NCBI GenBank assembly: GCA_946411385.1
Contig: CAMKDV010000003.1
Span: 174,545 to 238,544 of the forward strand
Source: an uncultured Bacteroidales bacterium
GTDB taxonomy: Bacteria > Bacteroidota > Bacteroidia > Bacteroidales > Paludibacteraceae
DNA: 64,000 nt
Direction of reading: 5' to 3'
In this document: positions 9,914 through 18,806 of the stretch, one piece after another
Numbering within the stretch: position 1 is the stretch's first letter
Layout of the letters: the number at the start of each line of letters is the position of its first letter
The notes under the pieces: model-generated
Database searches by the model: none
Told to the model about the DNA's origin: nothing
The model's input: only the letters and a program-made list of their open reading frames with translations
Program-made: the position numbers and the translations under genes

Positions 9914-11635
9914 TTATTTCTTTACTATATAACATTCACGTGGTTTGTATGTTTCCACGTTTAATTCATAGGTGTTTTCAGCAATCGGCACAAATCCCAA
10001 ATTCGGATAATGCTCCCTCACCATGCCGTTCTTCAGCGTCGGGATATACTCTCCGATGATGCGTTTGAAACCATGCTCTCGCGCATAATCGGCAATCGTA
10101 TTCAGCGTGAAGTTCTCCATGCCGCGTTTGAGCACCCGGCAACTCATAAACCATGTATCCACAAACAATGTCTCGGCATCTTTCTTCTTCAGAATCACCA
10201 CACATATCAAGCCGTTATCGCCGAATTTATCCTCCAGCGTGAATGAGAAACAAGCATGCTTGTCACTCTCGCCCAATGCCGCAATTTCTCCGTCCGTATA
10301 ACGTACCGTGCGCAAGTTGAACTGGTTGCTGCGCTGACTCAACTGCGCCACACGTGGTGTGTTGAAAGCCGTGAATCCTTCCACTACAGACACCATCTCC
10401 AGTGACTTCATGAAGTCCGCTTCGTTCGTGAACTTCTGTGCAGATTGCACACGCTTTGCCTCCGTCTGATATTGTTTCGTCCGGTCTTTATCGCCACTAC
10501 TATACGATGCCGTTTCAAACAAGTTCAGCGAGTACAGATATTCGAGATAATCCCCCGGATCTTCAGGCAGTTCCGGCACACAGATTGCTGGTATATTCTC
10601 TCGCACAATAGCGCGTTCCACAGGGTTGTCATCAAGGAACACCATGCTATCAAAACCGATGTTCAGTATCTGCTGAACAGTGCGGATATTGTCGGCTTTG
10701 TTCTCCCAGTTCGCCACAAACACCGCAATGTCATCCATCCGCAATACCATCTCCGGATTCTTTTCGAACGGCTCCTTCGCCTTGTCCTCATCGTTCTTAC
10801 TGCACACTGCAATGATGATACCACGGTTCTTGAGTTTCTTTACCCACTCTTGGAACTCCGTGAATGCCTTGCCGATACCCAGTCCGTGCCCCACTTGGAT
10901 GTTCTCCCATCCGTCATCACCGACTACTCCACCCCAAACGGTGTTGTCCAAATCCAGTATCAGGCACTTGTGGAACTTCCCTTCAATCGCGCAAATGATG
11001 TCCATCACACGGCTTGCCACATACGGCAGTGCGTCCAGCGACAGAATCATCTCCGTGCTGACATACACCGAACTATCGAACATCCAATCGCGACCGAACT
11101 TGTTTTGCAGTGCCGCAATATCGCAGATGAACAGGTTCGGATATTCTTGCGTCAACTGCATCAGTTCGTAGTTCAGTTTCCGCGCTTGCCATGTGAACGA
11201 CAACTCCGTCCGGTTCGCGTACTGTCCAAACACGGTATCGTCTATCTCCGGATAATTGAAGTATATCACCTTTCCTTCCGTCGTCTCACAAAGGGTACGC
11301 ACAAATTGGAGCCTTTCACGCATTAAGTCATTCACTCCTTCATTCGTTAATTCGTTCAACGAATACTGTTCAAGTAGCTTATGCGTCGATTGGAACACTA
11401 CCGTGTACTTTGCTCCGAACTGATGATAATCGGAAGTCGGATCTAATACTTGCCGTTCCACTTGGTTGTACTCTGCTTCGAAGAGGTTCACGTTGTAACC
11501 TCTCTCCACGCCTATCCCTTTGATGGCCGTAGCCAGGAACTGCGTCGCCGTATCACCTAATAAAGCCATTGAAACAGATGGCATCGCATCTGTAACTAGA
11601 TTTATTTTTTTCTTGAGTTTATTAAAAGATGTCAT
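9914..11635 (-). CDS. HAD-IIIC / FkbH-like phosphatase domain protein
   Basis: KCLILDLDNTVWGGVVGDDG, VCSKNDEDKA, DSMVFLDDNPVER; GNAT-like C-terminus. Confidence 0.92.
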   Translation of the reverse strand: MTSFNKLKKKINLVTDAMPSVSMALLGDTATQFLATAIKGIGVERGYNVNLFEAEYNQVERQVLDPTSDYHQFGAKYTVVFQSTHKLLEQYSLNELTNEGVNDLMRERLQFVRTLCETTEGKVIYFNYPEIDDTVFGQYANRTELSFTWQARKLNYELMQLTQEYPNLFICDIAALQNKFGRDWMFDSSVYVSTEMILSLDALPYVASRVMDIICAIEGKFHKCLILDLDNTVWGGVVGDDGWENIQVGHGLGIGKAFTEFQEWVKKLKNRGIIIAVCSKNDEDKAKEPFEKNPEMVLRMDDIAVFVANWENKADNIRTVQQILNIGFDSMVFLDDNPVERAIVRENIPAICVPELPEDPGDYLEYLYSLNLFETASYSSGDKDRTKQYQTEAKRVQSAQKFTNEADFMKSLEMVSVVEGFTAFNTPRVAQLSQRSNQFNLRTVRYTDGEIAALGESDKHACFSFTLEDKFGDNGLICVVILKKKDAETLFVDTWFMSCRVLKRGMENFTLNTIADYAREHGFKRIIGEYIPTLKNGMVREHYPNLGFVPIAENTYELNVETYKPRECYIVKK

Positions 11636-11717
11636 AATGAGGACTCTTAGAGGATCTCACCAATTGTCAAAAACAACGTAAGCCCATTATCACAAACGGA
11701 AAAGGAATGGTTCAACA

Positions 11718-11750
11718 GCATAACATAAGCATAAGATAAGCATAACATAA
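11718..11750. repeat. Three tandem 11-mers GCATAACATAA/GCATAAGATAA/GCATAACATAA in the 5' region of the FkbH-like gene
   Basis: Direct reading of sequence. Confidence 0.9.
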
Positions 11751-11784
11751 GAACATCGTCACTATATTATCGTTACCTTCTCAT

Positions 11785-12147
11785 TCATTTACACAATGCC
11801 ATCAGTTCCGCAACTTTTCCTTCCCTGTCCGATTTTGCTTCTCTCAAAAAACGTGTCAGCAGATATTGATACAGGCTCTGTTGCCCTCCCTGTTTGGCTT
11901 TCTGCTGCTCAAAATCGGCCATATACGGCGCAGCCAACCGGTTGTCCTTGCTTATCCGTGATGCCAACTTCGACAATTGACCAAAGCCCAAATGCAATCC
12001 CTTTTCTTTCTCACTGAACTTCTCACGAGGATTCACCAGTTGCACAGCAAACTGTTTTCCGTTACGCTTACGAAAGTAAATATCGTCTCGTCCGGCCAGC
12101 TTTCCTCTGATTCCGTCTATTCCGTTACTCAACTCAATATCTGCCAT
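11785..12147 (-). CDS. Hypothetical protein
   Basis: 120 aa ORF MADIELSNGIDGIRGKLAGRDDIYFRKRNGKQFAVQLVNP, same strand as flanking operon genes. Confidence 0.65.
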   Translation of the reverse strand: MADIELSNGIDGIRGKLAGRDDIYFRKRNGKQFAVQLVNPREKFSEKEKGLHLGFGQLSKLASRISKDNRLAAPYMADFEQQKAKQGGQQSLYQYLLTRFLREAKSDREGKVAELMALCK

Positions 12148-12157
12148 CTACTTTTCC

Positions 12158-13318
12158 TTATATTGACATTTGCAACACTTTCTGTATCACCGGAGCCATA
12201 TCATAGTAGGCATAATCTGCTAACCTACCTCCGAAAATCACATTATTCTCCTCTGCTGCCAAGGCCTTATATTGCGTCACTATCTCTGCATTACGTGCAT
12301 CATTTACCGGATAGAACGGCTCCATACCGGCTTGCCATTCAGTGCTGTACTCGCGGCTGATTACGGTCTTCGGATTAGCGTACACCTCAGCACCGAACTT
12401 CTCAAAATGCTTGTGCTCAATAATGCGTGTAAAAGGTACTTCACGTTCGGTATAATTAATCACTGCATTCCCCTGATAGTTAGGAGTATCAATCGTTTCT
12501 TGCTCAAATCGCACCGTTCTATACTGCAGTTGCCCGAACCTATAATCGTAATATTGGTCAATCTTGCCCGTGAACACCATCTTATCCGCTATCTCGCGCC
12601 ATGCATCCTTCAGCAGTCTTTCATCCTCAAAATCGTGAAGGACATCACTAACTTTGGCGGTGAAATAATCTACTCCTGTCACGCAATCTGCTCCTTCCAG
12701 CAGCTTATTGATCAGCACATTGTACCCGCCAATCGGAATTCCTTGATACGCATCGTTGAAGTAATTGTTGTCGTACACCATACGTACCGGCAGACGACGG
12801 ATAATGAACGCCGGCAACTCAGTGCAGGCTCTCCCCCACTGTTTCTCCGTATAGCCTTTGATCAGTTTCTCGTATATATCCTTCCCGACCAGTGTAAGCG
12901 CCTGTTCCTCAAGATTCTGCGGCTCACGTCCGTTCAACGCTTTGACAGCCTCAGCTTTCTGCTCGTCAATCTTCGCCTGTGCCTCTTCCGGAGTAATCAC
13001 GCCCCACATCTGGTAGAACGTGTTCATATTGAACGGCAGGTTATACAGCTTGCCCTTGTAGTTGGCTACCGGCGAATTTGTATAGCGGTTGAATGGAACC
13101 AGACCATTCACAAAATCCCAAACCTGCTTATCGTTGGTGTGGAAGATATGTGCACCATACTTGTGCACATGGATGCCTTCCACATCCTCACAATATACGT
13201 TGCCGCCCAACTGCTCACGACGGTCAATAACCAAACAGCGCTTACCGGCCTGCATTGCCCGATATGCGAATGTCGCTCCAAAAAGTCCTGAACCTACTAT
13301 CAAATAATCGTATTTCAT
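12158..13318 (-). CDS. glf: UDP-galactopyranose mutase
   Basis: MKYDYLIVGSGLFGATFAYRAMQAGKRCLVIDRREQLGGNVYCEDVEGIHVHKYGAHIFHTND; GRACTELP. Confidence 0.95.
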   Translation of the reverse strand: MKYDYLIVGSGLFGATFAYRAMQAGKRCLVIDRREQLGGNVYCEDVEGIHVHKYGAHIFHTNDKQVWDFVNGLVPFNRYTNSPVANYKGKLYNLPFNMNTFYQMWGVITPEEAQAKIDEQKAEAVKALNGREPQNLEEQALTLVGKDIYEKLIKGYTEKQWGRACTELPAFIIRRLPVRMVYDNNYFNDAYQGIPIGGYNVLINKLLEGADCVTGVDYFTAKVSDVLHDFEDERLLKDAWREIADKMVFTGKIDQYYDYRFGQLQYRTVRFEQETIDTPNYQGNAVINYTEREVPFTRIIEHKHFEKFGAEVYANPKTVISREYSTEWQAGMEPFYPVNDARNAEIVTQYKALAAEENNVIFGGRLADYAYYDMAPVIQKVLQMSI

Positions 13319-13337
13319 ATTCGATGAACTATATTTC

Positions 13338-13368
13338 GTCAACAATTAACAACAATTTTTCAACAATT
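13338..13368. repeat. Decamer array L1 (GTCAACAATT AACAACAATT TTTCAACAATT), outer left end of non-coding block 1
   Basis: Direct reading; related copies at 13898, 15148, 17119, 17358. Confidence 0.85.
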
Positions 13369-13897
13369 TACAATGATCAAGAGTTTGTCAAAAATTATCA
13401 AAAATTATTCAAAAATCTAACGAAGGCTTGTTAGTAAATAAACCGACATAAACCCCAAGTTTGTCTGTTGCCTTTCTGGCTCTGTGTCTTGCGTCGCTAA
13501 AGTCCTCTCTCAAATACATTTGGCGAGGCCTTTCTCGCCCCAATCCACACCTCTTGCGAGGTACCGGCCAAACTTGGCGATAAACATAAATAAACTTCTA
13601 TGATTCACCGAATTATGACCACTTTTGAGCCTTAAATATTTGAGTTGTGACTACATTTTGAGTCATGACTACTTTTAGTCTATTAGGGGTGATTCTCCGC
13701 TTATTGATTCAATGGGTTTATTTTGGTTTATTGCTGCTTGATTGGTTGCACTTCGATAGAAGTAAGGATTAGTTGGGTAAGACACACGTCAAATGTATTT
13801 GTAAGGGTGGCTTATCCGACTAAGCCTTATAGCGCAAAGCGCGTGCAACCAAGTAAGCGGTGTTTATGTATGTTTATTTTCAAACTAATCTTTCTAA

Positions 13898-13927
13898 AAT
13901 TATGGATAATTGTTGGTAATTGTTGAC
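13898..13927. repeat. Decamer array R1 (AATTATGGAT AATTGTTGGT AATTGTTGAC), inverted relative to L1
   Basis: Direct reading; 11-bp perfect terminal inverted repeat with L1. Confidence 0.9.
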
Positions 13928-13930
13928 ATA

Positions 13931-15136
13931 CTAAGCAAGTGACTCATTATACCACTCGAACAAGCGGCCAACACCATCTTCTATTTCCACTTTGTGCGTC
14001 CAGCCGAGGGAGTGAAGCTTGCTGACATCAATCAGTTTGCGCATCGTGCCATCAGGTTTGGTTGCATCAAATAGCAGTTCACCTTTGAAACCAACAGTCT
14101 TTACCACCAGTTCAGCCAATTCGCGAATAGTCAGTTCCTTGCCGGTTCCTACATTGATGTGGCAATTCCGTATCTCACCCAGCGAAGGAATAGCCCCGCC
14201 TCTACCGGTCGAATGATTCCTATCCACAGCACCGTCAGCGGCTACACCGTAATGTACCTGCGAATACTTCTCGATACCAATAATGTCGGAGAAGTTGACA
14301 TTCAGCAGGACATGCACACTTGCGTCCGCCATATCTTCGCTCCATAAGAACTCACGTAGCGGTTTGCCTGTGCCCCAAAGTGTAACTTTGTTCGCCTCAA
14401 TGCCATAGAATGCCAGCACTTTGGCAATCGTTGCCTCATCGCTATTGCCGTCCACAACATAACGCACCACTTCGCCTTCCTCGCGGATATTCGCGCCTAC
14501 AGGACGGATAGCCAGATCCTTGCGGATCATATCCCAAGCATCTTCAGCCAACAGTTTCGACAGATAGACCTTTCTCATCATGGCCGGCATCACATGCGAG
14601 TTTTCCAGATGGAAATTGTCATTTGGTCCATACAGGTTCGTCGGCATCACGGCGATATAGTTTGTTCCGTACTGCAGGTTATAACTCTCGCACATCTTCA
14701 GCCCGGCAATCTTGGCGATGGCGTACTCCTCGTTGGTATATTCGAGCGGCGATGTGAGCAGGCAGTCCTCTTTCATCGGTTGTGGCGCATTCTTCGGGTA
14801 AATGCAGGTCGAGCCAAGGAACAGCAGACGCTGCACGCCGTGCTTGTATGCCTCTTCAATCACGTTGCACTGTATCTGCATGTTCTTCATGATGAAGTCC
14901 GCTCTGTACAGGCTGTTTGCCATGATTCCTCCCACGAAAGCCGCAGCCAATACAACAGCCTCAGGCTTCTCCTCGTCAAAAAATTTCCTAACATCGGCCT
15001 GACAGGTCAAATCCAGTTCCGCATGACTCCTGCCCACCAGGTTGTGATACCCCCGTTCCCACAGATTTTTCCATATAGCCGATCCTACCAATCCTCTATG
15101 TCCTGCTACGTATATCTTTGCACTCTTGTCTAACAT
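13931..15136 (-). CDS. fcl: GDP-L-fucose synthase
   Basis: AKIYVAGHRGLVGSAIWKNL, FLGSTCIYPKNAPQPMKED, YAIAKIAGLKMCESYNLQYG. Confidence 0.95.
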   Translation of the reverse strand: MLDKSAKIYVAGHRGLVGSAIWKNLWERGYHNLVGRSHAELDLTCQADVRKFFDEEKPEAVVLAAAFVGGIMANSLYRADFIMKNMQIQCNVIEEAYKHGVQRLLFLGSTCIYPKNAPQPMKEDCLLTSPLEYTNEEYAIAKIAGLKMCESYNLQYGTNYIAVMPTNLYGPNDNFHLENSHVMPAMMRKVYLSKLLAEDAWDMIRKDLAIRPVGANIREEGEVVRYVVDGNSDEATIAKVLAFYGIEANKVTLWGTGKPLREFLWSEDMADASVHVLLNVNFSDIIGIEKYSQVHYGVAADGAVDRNHSTGRGGAIPSLGEIRNCHINVGTGKELTIRELAELVVKTVGFKGELLFDATKPDGTMRKLIDVSKLHSLGWTHKVEIEDGVGRLFEWYNESLA

Positions 15137-15147
15137 TTCTCTTCGAA

Positions 15148-15177
15148 AATTGTTGATAATTTTTGGTAATTTTTGAC
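15148..15177. repeat. Solo decamer array S (AATTGTTGAT AATTTTTGGT AATTTTTGAC) between fcl and gmd
   Basis: Direct reading; reverse complement matches L2 at 28/30. Confidence 0.9.
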
Positions 15178-15187
15178 GAACCTGATT

Positions 15188-16324
15188 CTATTTTACAACT
15201 CCTTTTTCGAGGTATTCCGCCAGATTGACATGCTCCTTGATCGCATCGGCTGCCACCTTCTTCATGTCGCTATCCACCATCAGTTCCACGAGCTGCTCGA
15301 ATGTCGTTGTCTGCGGATTCCATCCCAATTCTGCACGCGCCTTCGTCGGGTCCCCCCAGAGGTTCACGACATCCGTCGGGCGGTAGAAATCTTCGCTTAC
15401 TGCTACCAATGTCTTACCGATAATATCTTCACCTGCATGGCGTTTTACAGCATCGGTTGCACTCACGCAGATACCTTTCTCGTTGATTCCCTTACCTTCC
15501 CAGCGCAGCTCGATACCAGCGTGGTGGAAAGCAAGCGTAGCAAACTCACGAACGGTATGCTGCACACCGGTAGCTATCACGAAATCTTCCGGAGTCTTGT
15601 GCTGCAATATCAGCCACATGCATTCTACATAATCTTTCGCATACCCCCAGTCACGCAAGCTGTCCATATTACCGAGCAAGAGTTGTTTCTGTTTGCCTTG
15701 CGCGATACGTGCGGCTGCAAGTGTGATTTTTCTTGTCACGAACGTCTCACCGCGGCGCTCCGACTCATGGTTGAACAATATACCCGAGCAGCAGAACATA
15801 CCATACGCCTCTCTATACTCTTTCACTATCCAATAGCCATAGAGCTTGGCTACAGCATACGGGCTGTAGGGATGGAATGGCGTATTCTCGTTCTGCGGGA
15901 CTTCTTCCACTTTGCCGTATAACTCCGACGTAGAAGCCTGATAGATACGACATGTCTTCTCCAGATGATTGGTGCGAACTGCTTCAAGGATACGCAGAAC
16001 ACCTACGGCATCTACGTCGGCCGTAAACTCCGGCGCATCAAAACTGACCTGTACATGACTTTGCGCTGCAAGGTTGTAGATCTCAGTAGGTTGCACTTGA
16101 CCGACAAGTTTGACAAGCGACATCGAGTCCGACATGTCGGCATAGTGCAGATGAAAATGCGGCTGACCTTCCAGATGAGCGATACGCTCACGATAATCGA
16201 CTGACGAACGGCGGATAATACCATGAACCTCATAGCCTTTTTCCAATAAGAACTCACTCAGATACGAGCCGTCTTGACCGGTCACACCGGTGATTAATGC
16301 GATTTTCTTTACGTCTTGCATCAT
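15188..16324 (-). CDS. gmd: GDP-mannose 4,6-dehydratase
   Basis: [57 protein letters not shown]. Confidence 0.96.
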   Translation of the reverse strand: MMQDVKKIALITGVTGQDGSYLSEFLLEKGYEVHGIIRRSSVDYRERIAHLEGQPHFHLHYADMSDSMSLVKLVGQVQPTEIYNLAAQSHVQVSFDAPEFTADVDAVGVLRILEAVRTNHLEKTCRIYQASTSELYGKVEEVPQNENTPFHPYSPYAVAKLYGYWIVKEYREAYGMFCCSGILFNHESERRGETFVTRKITLAAARIAQGKQKQLLLGNMDSLRDWGYAKDYVECMWLILQHKTPEDFVIATGVQHTVREFATLAFHHAGIELRWEGKGINEKGICVSATDAVKRHAGEDIIGKTLVAVSEDFYRPTDVVNLWGDPTKARAELGWNPQTTTFEQLVELMVDSDMKKVAADAIKEHVNLAEYLEKGVVK

Positions 16325-16381
16325 TATTGTTGATGTTTGATATTTTTTCTTTATTTAGTTGTCGTCCAAGCTTGGCGACCA

Positions 16382-17086
16382 TTACTTCTCATTTATCTTC
16401 TTCAGAAATGCCTTTGGCACGTATGCCGTTGATGCGATGCAGATGCCTTCCAATTCAACGAGGACACAAGTTTGACCGTGCAAACGTGCCACACGTCCGC
16501 GCACACCTGCGAACTTGCCTTCTATCACCTCCACATAATCGCCTTCTTTGGCGGCAAAAGTATTATTCAAATATATGCGCACATGCTCGTCATCCTGCAT
16601 CGTCACGCGGATAAAATTGAGCATCTGCCCAAACGGAACAATCATCTTCCGGTCATATCCGGATTCATTCTTCCGCGTATGGTCGTACATGAAATGTAGC
16701 TGCCCTGGCACCCATTCCGGATGATCAGGAAAAGCCACAGGACGCTCATGCAGATAAATCAAATCATCTTCGCGCGCGTATGCAAAAAACATGTTCGGTA
16801 AAGCGGACTGCTCCACAAACTCACGCTTGCCGTTCTTCATACGCACCACCGTGCGCGTAGGCACATACGTGAGCAGACTGTCAGATTGGATTGTCTTTGC
16901 CACCTCACGCTCCTTGCCGTACGGCACGCGCATCACAAACCAATGGTAATCTTCAGGCTCTACAAACGTTGGGGATAGTACATAGTTTAGGGACACCCCC
17001 GCTCCGCAATTCATCGAACAGAGGTTGTCCGGCAGCCCCGCCGCCTTCCTTGTTAGTTCATCCATTACTGCATTCACAGCCAACAA
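16382..17086 (-). CDS. UpxY-family/NusG-like transcription antiterminator
   Basis: HWFVMRVPYGKEREVAKTIQ NGN start; C-terminal KOW GDYVEVIEGKFAGVRGRVARLHGQTCVLVEL; polysaccharide-locus context. Confidence 0.88.
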   Translation of the reverse strand: MLAVNAVMDELTRKAAGLPDNLCSMNCGAGVSLNYVLSPTFVEPEDYHWFVMRVPYGKEREVAKTIQSDSLLTYVPTRTVVRMKNGKREFVEQSALPNMFFAYAREDDLIYLHERPVAFPDHPEWVPGQLHFMYDHTRKNESGYDRKMIVPFGQMLNFIRVTMQDDEHVRIYLNNTFAAKEGDYVEVIEGKFAGVRGRVARLHGQTCVLVELEGICIASTAYVPKAFLKKINEK

Positions 17087-17118
17087 CTTAGCCTATTGAA
17101 TACAAGATGTTACGTTTA

Positions 17119-17148
17119 GTCAACAATTACCAAAAATTATCAAAAATT
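17119..17148. repeat. Decamer array L2 (GTCAACAATT ACCAAAAATT ATCAAAAATT), left end of non-coding block 2
   Basis: Direct reading. Confidence 0.9.
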
Positions 17149-17357
17149 TCACTTTTTGAAGTAATTGTTATTAAGTCTTTGGTTTATGTTTATCGCTCTT
17201 GAATGCTTTTACTCTATATGAGTGTGTGATTTGATGATAGAAATTATCTGGAAGTTTACTTACAAGAAATTTATATCAACAAAGCACACAAAGCGCGTAG
17301 CGCTAAAAGCATTCAAAAGTATTTATCTTTGTTAATTGTCTTACTTTCCTTTCACAA

Positions 17358-17387
17358 AATTGTTGTTAATTGTGGATAATTGTTGAC
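17358..17387. repeat. Decamer array R2 (AATTGTTGTT AATTGTGGAT AATTGTTGAC), inverted relative to L2
   Basis: Direct reading; 11-bp perfect terminal inverted repeat with L2. Confidence 0.9.
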
Positions 17388-17408
17388 CCCTTATCCCACA
17401 CCAACAAC

Positions 17409-18797
17409 TCAATACGCATGTTCATCATCATGCTTGAGAATGGTTTTGATAGTTAGAATGATAATCTGTAAATCAAGCATGAGACTATAATTTTCGATAT
17501 ACCAAACATCTTTTTCTATACGCTCCTGCATCTGCCATAGATGCTCGGTCTCACCACGTGCGCCGGTTACTTGTGCCCAACCTGTAATGCCCGGTTTTGC
17601 CCAATGGCGTACCATATACTTATCCACCAGTTGCGAATACTCCTCCGTATGTTTCAGCATGTGCGGACGAGGACCTACTACGGACATTTCGCCACGCAAC
17701 ACATTGATAAACTGCGGCGTCTCGTCTATATTCGTGCGACGGAGAAAGTCACCGAACGGGAATTTACGAGGATCATTCTTCGTTGCCTGAAGCTCGTCGG
17801 CCTGATCATTCAGATGCATCGAACGGAACTTGTAACACGTAAACTCCTCCCCACGTATTCCGGTACGTTTCTGCTTGAAGAACACCGGCCCCTTGCTTGA
17901 TAGTTTGATTCCAATTGCACAAAAAATGTATATGAACGGGAATATTGTACACAAAAACGACAACGAGAATACTATATCGAACGCACGCTTAATGATGCGA
18001 TTAACCGGTTCATTCAAAGGTTCTTCGCGAATAGACAGAACGGGCATATTGCCAACCATCTCCACCTGCATCACATGATGCACATAGTTACGCACATTCG
18101 GAACGGAATAGAATCGTATCAGGTGGTTCTCGCAGTAGTTCATCAGCTCTAATATCTCCTTGTTATGTCTGCTTGTGAGATTACAGAAGATGATGTCAAC
18201 AGGCTGTTTTTTCAGATAGGGCTCTATATCAGCAATTGCGCCGAGACGAGGTAGCACATCGGTGAACTGGTTGTCAGTGCTTTCGTCAAAATACCCCTTC
18301 ACCCGGAAACCTGTTGTGGGGTTCTCGGACAGTTCATCATACAGATACCGCAGATTGTGTCCGGCACCGACAAACAACACCCGACGATTGCTTATACCAT
18401 ATGTGCGGAATCTACGGATTATACCTCGTGCCCCCATGCGACTAAAAAAAAGTGCCAACGCCAATGCAGCCCAAAGTATCGGCAAATACCATAAGTGCTC
18501 CATCGGTTGATATATATTAGCAGTATAGACTGCCAGCGCATACAGCCCGAACAGTAGAATGGAACTCAACAGAGCATGATTTGCTATCTGTGCAGCCTTA
18601 GCTAATGGCAAGTGCGCCATTGGGGGATAGAAGAGGAGGATGATGATGTAGCATATTCCCAGCCAAACATACCACCCTTGTATCATTGGTATCATACCTA
18701 TCGCCATACCTCCCCAATAGAGAAGGTAGATGACGAGCAAATCGACCAGAGCAACTAGCCATCGCCACAATGATTCACTATCCGAAAAAGTTGGCAT
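17409..18797 (-). CDS. Undecaprenyl-phosphate sugar phosphotransferase (WcaJ-like initiating glycosyltransferase)
   Basis: Polytopic N-terminus; KRAFDIVFSLSFLCTIFPFIYIFCAIGIKLSSKGPVFFKQKRTGIRGEEFTCYKFRSMH; VGPRPHMLKHTEEYSQ. Confidence 0.93.
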   Translation of the reverse strand: MPTFSDSESLWRWLVALVDLLVIYLLYWGGMAIGMIPMIQGWYVWLGICYIIILLFYPPMAHLPLAKAAQIANHALLSSILLFGLYALAVYTANIYQPMEHLWYLPILWAALALALFFSRMGARGIIRRFRTYGISNRRVLFVGAGHNLRYLYDELSENPTTGFRVKGYFDESTDNQFTDVLPRLGAIADIEPYLKKQPVDIIFCNLTSRHNKEILELMNYCENHLIRFYSVPNVRNYVHHVMQVEMVGNMPVLSIREEPLNEPVNRIIKRAFDIVFSLSFLCTIFPFIYIFCAIGIKLSSKGPVFFKQKRTGIRGEEFTCYKFRSMHLNDQADELQATKNDPRKFPFGDFLRRTNIDETPQFINVLRGEMSVVGPRPHMLKHTEEYSQLVDKYMVRHWAKPGITGWAQVTGARGETEHLWQMQERIEKDVWYIENYSLMLDLQIIILTIKTILKHDDEHAY

Positions 18798-18806
18798 TAG
18801 TGGGTA

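Noticed and set aside
13515-13522. TACATTTG -7-like box in block 1 (+ strand), and TACATTTG at 13790-13797 (-)
   Set aside because: No TTG at 19-21 bp upstream in either case; not called as promoters.
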